Source: JBKBKC01 sp046294265
Lineage (GTDB): Bacteria > Pseudomonadota > Alphaproteobacteria > Rhodobacterales > Rhodobacteraceae
Direction of reading: 5' to 3'
NCBI GenBank assembly: GCA_046294265.1
Contig: JBKBKC010000012.1
Span: forward strand, 77,310 to 141,309
Length of the DNA: 64,000 bases
Below the pieces are notes generated by a model. That model had not been told where the DNA came from. It ran no database searches and saw only the letters and a list, made by a program, of their open reading frames with translations. How positions within the stretch are numbered: the first letter of the stretch is position 1; the number at the start of each line of letters is the position of its first letter. The translations under genes and the position numbers were made by a program. Of this stretch, positions 59,382 to 64,000 are shown piece by piece.

Positions 59382-59885
59382 CTAGGCCCTGCCGTAAGCC
59401 TCGGCAATGGCAACCTTCACCGCCTGCTCGGCGCTGTCGTCGCCCCAGGCTGCCAGCTGGAAAGCGGGATAGAACCGCTCTGCCGCCATCACCGCGCCCC
59501 CGATCAGCCGGTCGATCTGTTCCGGCGTGGCGATCTGCCCGCCCGCAAGGCACAGACCATAGCGCCAGACCATCAGCTTCTGGTCCGCCCACCAGGTGAA
59601 GGCCCCGGTCCAGACCATGTCGTTCACCCGGTTCAGCACGTCATAGACCACCGGCAGGCGCTCAGCGGGCGGCTCCATCTCGAAGGTGCAGATCAGGCGC
59701 AGCGTCTCGTCCCCAGGTGCCCAGGCGAGCGTCAGAGAGTAGGTGCGCCACTGCCCCTCGACCGCCATCGCGATCTGGTCGTCGGTCACGCGGTCAAACT
59801 CCCACGCATGGTGTTCGGCCAGCGTCTCGACGATGTCGATGGGATGCAGATCTTCGCTGGCGTAGTAGTCTTCGGAAAGCGACAT
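59382..59885 (-). CDS. YbjN domain protein
   Basis: A 167-residue protein of the YbjN fold (type III secretion chaperone-like alpha/beta fold). Features include HPIDIVETLAEHHAWEFDRVTDDQIAMAVEGQWRTYSLTLAW, LRLICTFEMEPP and VYDVLNRVNDMVWTGAFTWW. The YbjN-proC order is conserved in alphaproteobacteria. Its function is unknown; some relatives influence stress responses or act as chaperones. There is no signal peptide. Confidence 0.88.
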   Translation of the reverse strand: MSLSEDYYASEDLHPIDIVETLAEHHAWEFDRVTDDQIAMAVEGQWRTYSLTLAWAPGDETLRLICTFEMEPPAERLPVVYDVLNRVNDMVWTGAFTWWADQKLMVWRYGLCLAGGQIATPEQIDRLIGGAVMAAERFYPAFQLAAWGDDSAEQAVKVAIAEAYGRA

Positions 59886-60094
59886 GGCCCGGCCTCGTTA
59901 TGGAGCCCCTGTGTTTACGTCCACAGGATGCTGGGTGTCTGGCAAGGTTCAGCGTTTGCCTGTTGCTGAACTTACTAGATATGGTGTCGCCAATGCGAAA
60001 GCCTGTAAAGCGATTTCTTTGCGACAAAGCTGTGGACAAGCGGTTGTGTGTGGCTCGCTGTGGCTCGCCATCGTAACCTGCACACTTTGACATC
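59886..60094. other. Boundary between core genome and phage remnant
   Basis: This 209-base gap contains the YbjN promoter region. It has a tandem duplication GTGGCTCGCTGTGGCTCGCC (60051-60070) and a repeated TAACCTGCA (60076-60084 and about 60098). Its GC content is lower than the flanking core genes. It could contain the left junction of the phage-derived segment, but no att repeat with the right side is seen. Confidence 0.4.
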
Positions 60095-60946
60095 CTAACC
60101 TGCAGCAGAACGGTTTCCGCTTTTGCCCCATCCTTCGGGCAGCTCCCCGTTCGAGATCAGCACCTCCGCCCGGTCCGTCTGCGCCCCCTTCCCCGCGATC
60201 GTGTAAGTCGTCTTGACCGCCTCGATGTTGAAACCGGCGAAGACTTCACGCACCCCTTCAACGTCGTTTAAAGACATGATGAAGCGCCCTTTCAACGCCC
60301 TCAGAACGCCCGCCAGGTCCTCGAACCGGTCCCGGCCGAAGAGCTCTTTCCCATAGTCGCCCTCGCAGCCCCAGTACGGCGGGTCGAGGTAGAAGAGCGT
60401 CCCCTTGCTGTCGTAGCGCCGGATGAACTCGGCGAAATCGAGGCACTCGATCACCACGCCCGCCAGGCGGCTGTGCAGGTCCTCCAGCATCGGCTCCAGC
60501 GTGGTCAGGTTGAACCGTCCCGGCCGGTCGATCGCCACGCCGAAGTTGCGGCCCGAGACCTTGCCTCCAAAGGCGGTGCGCTGGAGGTACAGGAACCGCG
60601 CCGCGCGCTCGAGGTCGGTCAGGGTGTCGGGCCGGGTGTCGACCAGGCGGTTGAGCTCGGCCCGGGTGGTCAGCTGGAACCGCAGGGTGTCGAGGAACTG
60701 CGGATAGTGGCGCTGCAGGATGCGGAAGAGGTTGGCCACGTCGAGGCCTGCGTCGTTGATCACCTCGGCCCTCGGCCGGGCGCGACGGCGCAGGAAAATG
60801 CCGCCCATCCCGACAAAAGGCTCGGCATAGGTCGTGCAGGGGATCTGGTCGAGGATAGCGCAGATGCGCTTTGCGAGGTTGCGCTTGCCGCCCAGCCAGG
60901 GGGCGACAGGCGCTGTCGGCTCGACGGGAATCAGTGACTTTCTCAT
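60095..60946 (-). CDS. DNA adenine methyltransferase (D12 class)
   Basis: A 283-residue N6-adenine methyltransferase of the Dam/D12 group. The N-terminal APWLGGKRNLAKRI and YAEPFVGMGGIFLRRR form the SAM-binding motif I. D188-PPY in LFYLDPPYWGCEGDYGKELF is the catalytic motif. The Met at 60946 has GAGCGGAAC upstream. The frame to 61192 adds Arg-rich noise. It lies downstream of tail-type genes on the same strand, as in phages that carry an orphan methylase to evade restriction. The target site is unknown. Confidence 0.9.
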   Translation of the reverse strand: MRKSLIPVEPTAPVAPWLGGKRNLAKRICAILDQIPCTTYAEPFVGMGGIFLRRRARPRAEVINDAGLDVANLFRILQRHYPQFLDTLRFQLTTRAELNRLVDTRPDTLTDLERAARFLYLQRTAFGGKVSGRNFGVAIDRPGRFNLTTLEPMLEDLHSRLAGVVIECLDFAEFIRRYDSKGTLFYLDPPYWGCEGDYGKELFGRDRFEDLAGVLRALKGRFIMSLNDVEGVREVFAGFNIEAVKTTYTIAGKGAQTDRAEVLISNGELPEGWGKSGNRSAAG

Positions 60947-61082
60947 TTTGTTCCGCTCTTTTTCCGCAATCCTCGCGAGGGTGGTGCGGCCATGAGCTTC
61001 TGTTGGTCGGCGGGGGTTTCTAACGGTGTCCCCGTGCCTCGGGGGGGCGTTACAGCGCCTCCCCCGGGGCCTCCGTCGCTGA

Positions 61083-61463
61083 TCAGGCAATCCGCCCGAA
61101 CAACATTGGCAGGGTGACTGCCCCGCCGTCACCATCGTCCGCCGTCTCGGGCCAGACCGCGCGATAGAGCGCCAGCGCCGCCGGGTCCGCATGGATAGCC
61201 GCGATCATATCGTCCGCGCTCGTTGGGCCGTAGTCGGCCTCTGCGAGGATCGTCACGCCCGGCGTCCCCCGCCATTGCGCGGCCTGCGGCGGCGTCATCC
61301 GCACATAGACCAGCGCCGCGTCACCGTTGCGGGCGGCTGGCGTCGCGGTAAACCCGGTGATGACCCCGCCCTCAACCGTGTCCGGCGCGACCTGCGCCAG
61401 CATCGCTGCAAGTGCCGGATAGGACGGAATGTAAAGGATTGCGTCAATCATATCGTCGGTCAT
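61083..61463 (-). CDS. Phage-associated hypothetical protein
   Basis: A 126-residue protein beginning MTDDMIDAILYIPSYPALAAMLAQVAPDT. It contains VITGFTATPAARNGDAALVYVRMTPPQAAQWRGTPGV and ends in an acidic tail. The start at 61463 has GAGGGA upstream and overlaps the stop of the tail-fibre remnant (ATGA), so it belongs to the same phage operon. The function is unknown; position suggests a tail-fibre accessory protein. A GC hairpin lies in the 136-base gap before the methylase gene. Confidence 0.7.
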   Translation of the reverse strand: MTDDMIDAILYIPSYPALAAMLAQVAPDTVEGGVITGFTATPAARNGDAALVYVRMTPPQAAQWRGTPGVTILAEADYGPTSADDMIAAIHADPAALALYRAVWPETADDGDGGAVTLPMLFGRIA

Positions 61464-62600
61464 GCTGCGTCCCTCGCAATGATGTTTTTGATCGGCTTTC
61501 GGCTCGTTGGCGCGGTCCACGTCGCCAGATTGGCCGCCGCGCTGATGGCCGTGGTGTCGTCATCGTAGGTCACGGTCACGTCGCCGGTTCCGGTCAGGCC
61601 GGTAAATCCCAGGCTGTCCGCCGCGCGGGTGACTGCCGATGCCCCGGTGACGATCAGTGACGAAGGGTTATTGTTCTGCGAGAACTGCCAACCCCACGTC
61701 TCGACGCCTGCGCCGATAACCCCGACCGCCTCGGTGTTCACGAGGTTGTCGCCGGACAGCAGGATCACATGGACGCGAATGTTGCTGGTCGCGTTCGACG
61801 CCCCGGACATGGACACCCGCCACGCGCCATCCGGCAGGGGCACCGCCGACCAGTCCGTGCCCGCCTGCAACGTGCCCGCGCCGGTCAGCATGTTGAACCG
61901 TATGATTGATGTCCGCGACCCGAACGTGTTCGCCACCGATGAGCTGATCCCGATCCACTCCCAGCCGTTGATGGGTTTCACGACCACGCTCGTGGTGTAT
62001 GTCACCCCGTCCGTGACCGCGCACTCGGCGGCAGAGCGACGGATGCGGCGGGTGATGTTGTCCGTGGTGACGCACACCAGCCGCCCGGCCCGGCCTGGAC
62101 CGTAGAGCGATGCGACGTCAGACAGCCCCAGCGTGCCGGACACGTTGTTGACCAGCGCCTCGTAGCCGGTTGAAAAATCCGTGTTGCTCAGCGTCAGGTT
62201 CGTCGCGGCGGCCTCGTTCAGCAATCCGCGCCGGGCGCGCGTGATCGGGTCGAACTCGATGCGCGGGACGTTCGCGGCCTCGCTGACGATCACGGCATCC
62301 GGCCCCATGCGGGTCGCGGCCCCGGCGCGGGCCATGGCAAGAACCTCGGCCGCGCCCTTCGGCATCACGACGCGCTCCAGGCCCACCAGCGTGGACCGCC
62401 GCCCGTATGCGCCCCGCTGGAAATCGGCGACCGCAATCACGGTGTGCGGGCTGCTCAGCGCCATCGCGGCAAGCCCCGCTGCGGAGGTCGCGGCCTCGGC
62501 GGCTGTGGCGGCAGAAGCCGCAGCGGCGGTCTCCTGTGTCGTGGCAATCCCCGCCTGCGTCGTCGCGGTCGTGGCCTGCGTCGTCGCGGTCGTGGCCGAC
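61460..62600 (-). pseudogene. Phage tail-fibre-like gene truncated by IS3 remnant
   Basis: The C-terminal part of a fibre protein, about 380 residues. The remaining stalk is heptad-like (ATTATTQATTATTQAGIATTQ, then Ala/Ser-rich). It leads to a beta-rich distal part with SNTDFSTGYEALVNNVSGTLG, VVVKPINGWEWIGISSSV and VSMSGASNATSNIRVHVILLSGDN. These resemble carbohydrate-binding fibre tips. At about 62600 the frame passes straight into an IS3 transposase fragment read in a non-native frame, so the native N-terminus is lost. Any Met in the fused frame (62812 or 62629) would make a chimera. The ATGA overlap downstream is intact. Confidence 0.75.
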
Positions 62601-62724
62601 CCGAAGAATGTCCGAGCGCAACGCCTCATCGCGGCAAGCCCGGTCTGACAGCCGGACCGGATCGGCCCGCTTGGCCAGATGTTCATGAAAGGTGGACGGG
62701 GCGATCGGCAGAACCGCGCGGATC

Positions 62725-62767
62725 GGCCTTCGCCATCGGGCGCGAACCGATGGCGCCGCGATGGCTC
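62725..62767. repeat. Palindromic insert A within IS3 remnant
   Basis: Arms CGCCATCGG (62731-62739) and CCGATGGCG (62747-62755) with a seven-base loop. It interrupts the orfB start region and resembles the insert at 62849. Confidence 0.7.
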
Positions 62768-62848
62768 AGCCCCGTGCGCATCCCGATGCGCGTCAGTGAA
62801 ACCCACCATCACTTCGACCGGCGGTCGAGCTCCGCCGCCGCAAAATAT

Positions 62849-62891
62849 GCGTTCGCCAGTGGGCTTGGACCAATGGCGCCTTCACTGGCCC
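62849..62891. repeat. Palindromic insert B within IS3 remnant
   Basis: Arms CGCCAGTGG (62854-62862) and CCAATGGCG (62870-62878) with one mispair. It lies between NEILRK and AYFAAAEL of orfA, replacing the short normal junction. It is related to insert A over about 40 bases. Confidence 0.7.
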
Positions 62892-62918
62892 ACCCTTGCG
62901 CAGGATCTCGTTCGTCGG

Positions 62919-62943
62919 GAAAACCGTTCACTGGACGGTTTTC
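62919..62943. repeat. Palindromic insert C within IS3 remnant
   Basis: Perfect nine-base arms GAAAACCGT (62919-62927) and ACGGTTTTC (62935-62943) with a seven-base loop TCACTGG. It interrupts orfA between ELRQ and NEILRK. It shares TTCG, GGG, ACC and TTCACTGG blocks with insert B. Confidence 0.6.
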
Positions 62944-63217
62944 TGATCCTCCTCACCCTGGCGCAGCTCGCGGTGCTCGCGTTCCAGCGCCTTCATCCGC
63001 TCGGCCATCTCGGTCGGGATACCGGCCCGCCTGCCGCTGTTCACCTCGGCCTTGTTGACCCGGTCATTCAGGGTCTGCGGCGCGCATCCAACCTTCACCG
63101 CGATCGACATTACCGCCTGCCAGAGCGATCCATGCTGACCCACATAGTCGAGGACCAAAGCGCCGTGCGCAATCCCCCTTGCGGCTTGCCCTGGGCTGCG
63201 TGTATCGACACGATGCG

Positions 63218-63307
63218 GGACAGTTGGCCGAGTGGTCGAAGGCGCACGCCTGGAAAGTGTGTAGGCGGGGAACCGTCTCGAGGGTTCGAATCCCTCACTG
63301 TCCGCCA
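63218..63307 (+). tRNA. tRNA-Ser (anticodon GGA)
   Basis: A 90-base class II tRNA with encoded CCA. The acceptor GGACAGT pairs with ACTGTCC. The anticodon stem CACGC/GTGTG encloses CTGGAAA, the variable arm is TAGGCGGGGAACCGTCTC, and the T arm is GAGGG/CCCTC. A dead IS3 lies on one side and an AT-rich accessory stretch on the other, so it is a plausible former integration site. Confidence 0.96.
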
Positions 63308-63388
63308 TGGACTATTGATGTTATTAATTAATTTTCCAATCTTTGCTCATTACCCAACAAAGAACCCCACAAAGAAAAAACGCTTGTG

Positions 63389-63832
63389 CTAGTCGAGGCA
63401 CGCCTTCGCTTGTTCCAAGGTGCGAGCATACAACAGGCAGGTCTCCGCTTCGGCGCGGGCGGCCTGTAACCCTTGCAGTTCTCCTTGTCGTTGGTCGAGG
63501 TCGGCTTGCAACTCATCGAAGGCGTCGCTGAGTTTCTTTCCGGCGTCGCGCAGTGCTTCATAGTCGCGGACCAGATCGTTGTAGTCCCGCACAAGCCGGT
63601 CATGCACTTCAACGCATTGGTCCACCTGCGACTTGCAGGCAAAGCCTTTGTAGTCGCACTGGTAGCTGTCGAAGCAGGCGGCAGAGTCCCTGACGCATTT
63701 CCCGCCGCTGGAACAGACGCTGTCCCCCCAGTCGAGACAAGCGGCGCGCTGGCCCATGCGGCAGGTGAAGCTTTGGCCGAAGGCGGGTGCGCAAAGGGGG
63801 ATCAGGACGGCAAGGATCAGCGCCTGCTTCAT
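63389..63832 (-). CDS. Cys-rich secreted protein with C-terminal coiled coil
   Basis: A 147-residue protein with a cleavable signal peptide (MKQALILAVLIPLCAPAFGQ). The mature N-terminal part holds eight Cys at positions 24, 32, 40, 46, 53, 59, 66 and 73, which could form four disulphides. A helical region follows (VRDYNDLVRDYEALRDAGKKLSDAFDELQADLDQRQGELQ) with a coiled-coil look, and two more Cys near the end (132 and 145). The stop lies in an AT-rich stretch downstream of tRNA-Ser. It overlaps the truncated gene upstream by ATGA. I recall similar proteins in Rhodobacterales islands but no known function. An exported binding or surface protein is an inference. Confidence 0.75.
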   Translation of the reverse strand: MKQALILAVLIPLCAPAFGQSFTCRMGQRAACLDWGDSVCSSGGKCVRDSAACFDSYQCDYKGFACKSQVDQCVEVHDRLVRDYNDLVRDYEALRDAGKKLSDAFDELQADLDQRQGELQGLQAARAEAETCLLYARTLEQAKACLD

Positions 63833-63888
63833 GCGGCCTCCAGCGTCATCGTGATCTTCTGCATGATCCGGTCAGTCTCGGCCGAGGC
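63829..63888 (-). pseudogene. 3' end of a gene cut by an insertion sequence
   Basis: The minus-strand frame ends ETDRIMQKITMTLEAA with a TGA that overlaps the start of the Cys-rich gene. It runs upstream into the presumed IS1182 end at about 63886. Only about 20 residues remain visible. It was evidently the operon partner of the Cys-rich gene before the insertion. Identity unknown. Confidence 0.55.
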
Positions 63889-64000
63889 TGTGTGGAAACA
63901 CCCGTCCGTGGTAGACTTCCGCAGGTCGGTGGGAGGTGCGGATGGCGGGTTTCATCGAGGGTGTGGACCGGGGTCAGACGGTGCTTTTCCCTGACCGGCT
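63886..64000 (+). mobile_element. Left end of an IS1182-family insertion sequence with 5' part of its transposase
   Basis: From GGCTGTGTGGAAACACCCG (about 63886, a possible terminal repeat) to the window edge. The transposase start at 63942 has GGGAGG nearby and reads MAGFIEGVDRGQTVLFPDRL, the characteristic N-terminus of IS1182-type DDE transposases in this group. The rest lies outside the window, so I cannot tell whether the element is complete. Confidence 0.75.

Larger units (their letters stand above)
62601..63190 (-). mobile_element. Decayed IS3-family insertion sequence
   Basis: The minus strand carries OrfA fragments (LVLDYVGQHGSLWQAVMSIAV, KVGCAPQTLNDRVNKAEVNSG, GIPTEMAERMKALEREHREL, then NEILRK and AYFAAAELDRRSK before a stop). 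OrfB follows (FTDAHRDAHGAEP, then PIAPSTFHEHLAKRADPVRL SDRACRDEALRSDILR). Most of orfB is missing; the element ends at about 62600 against the tail-fibre gene. Three short palindromes interrupt it. The right end abuts tRNA-Ser. It cannot transpose. Confidence 0.82.

Noticed and set aside
59949..60131. 60-residue minus-strand ORF at the phage boundary
   Set aside because: Runs into the methylase 3' end, composition unlike a real protein, and no start signal.
62928..63308. Minus-strand ORF starting MADSEGFEPSRRFPAYT
   Set aside because: Its first 30 residues are the antisense translation of tRNA-Ser and the rest is the dead IS3 orfA; not a gene.

Overview
The window reads as chromosome of an alphaproteobacterium of the Rhodobacterales (Paracoccaceae / Rhodobacteraceae type). 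The support is high GC, short GGAG-type ribosome sites, many ATGA/GTGA stop-start overlaps, and family-typical neighbourhoods: the small protein / murA / DUF2948 group, DUF2842 next to purA, nfu-tsaB-rimI, TIGR02186 with TauE, and a BMP-type nucleoside ABC transporter next to a purine nucleoside phosphorylase. No species can be named from the sequence alone. Coding is dense on both strands. Almost all genes are ordinary core or shell metabolism.

Layout. 1-6000: end of a histone-deacetylase-like amidohydrolase gene, thpR, a glutathione transferase, serine deaminase, a sulfotransferase-like gene, an EamA exporter and thiamine diphosphokinase. 6100-12800: a large Ala/Pro-rich protein with four 29-residue repeats, DUF2842, purA, secG and pyrG. 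12900-20800: a SulP transporter with its small HTH gene, a GH13 glucosidase, a copper resistance module (cueR-copA, CueR promoter, HMA-like mini-protein) and a TIM-barrel protein. 21000-24350: DUF2948, murA, tRNA-Thr with a decayed integrated element, and tRNA-Met. 24360-34400: hyuA-type gene, rpoN, a selenium pair (NADH-dehydrogenase-like/SelD fusion converging on mnmH), a broken DUF1287 gene, a VOC protein, and TIGR02186 + TauE. 34400-40300: purine nucleoside phosphorylase and a complete BMP-family nucleoside ABC transporter. 40380-47360: rimI-tsaB-nfu, a Hint-domain protein, usp, a branched-chain aminotransferase, a MATE exporter and two hotdog thioesterases. 47470-56330: two paralogous MerR genes and a beta-oxidation cluster (acyl-CoA dehydrogenase, thiolase, FadJ-type multienzyme), with a cupin and two NTF2-like genes inside it. 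56480-59890: sulfotransferase, 2-hydroxyacid dehydrogenase, csaA, proC, YbjN. 60095-64000: an accessory zone made of a prophage tail-end remnant, a decayed IS3 element, tRNA-Ser, a Cys-rich secreted protein and the start of an IS1182-type transposase.

The less routine content lies in small repeats and decayed elements rather than in a large new system. (i) Two copies of a 54-base intergenic repeat (51/54 identical) lie 40 kb apart, each just past the 3' end of a minus-strand gene. (ii) A GC-rich palindrome has one copy sitting in frame inside tsaB and two copies as an inverted pair inside the nucleoside-transporter operon. (iii) A family of intergenic elements is built on CAAATAYCCCG followed by a hairpin. 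(iv) Related palindromes of about 43 bases are nested inside the dead IS3 element. I did not find a convincing new multi-gene defence or biosynthetic system. The best candidates for follow-up are these repeat families, the selenium pair, the NTF2-like/cupin insert in the beta-oxidation cluster, and the Cys-rich secreted protein at the right edge.
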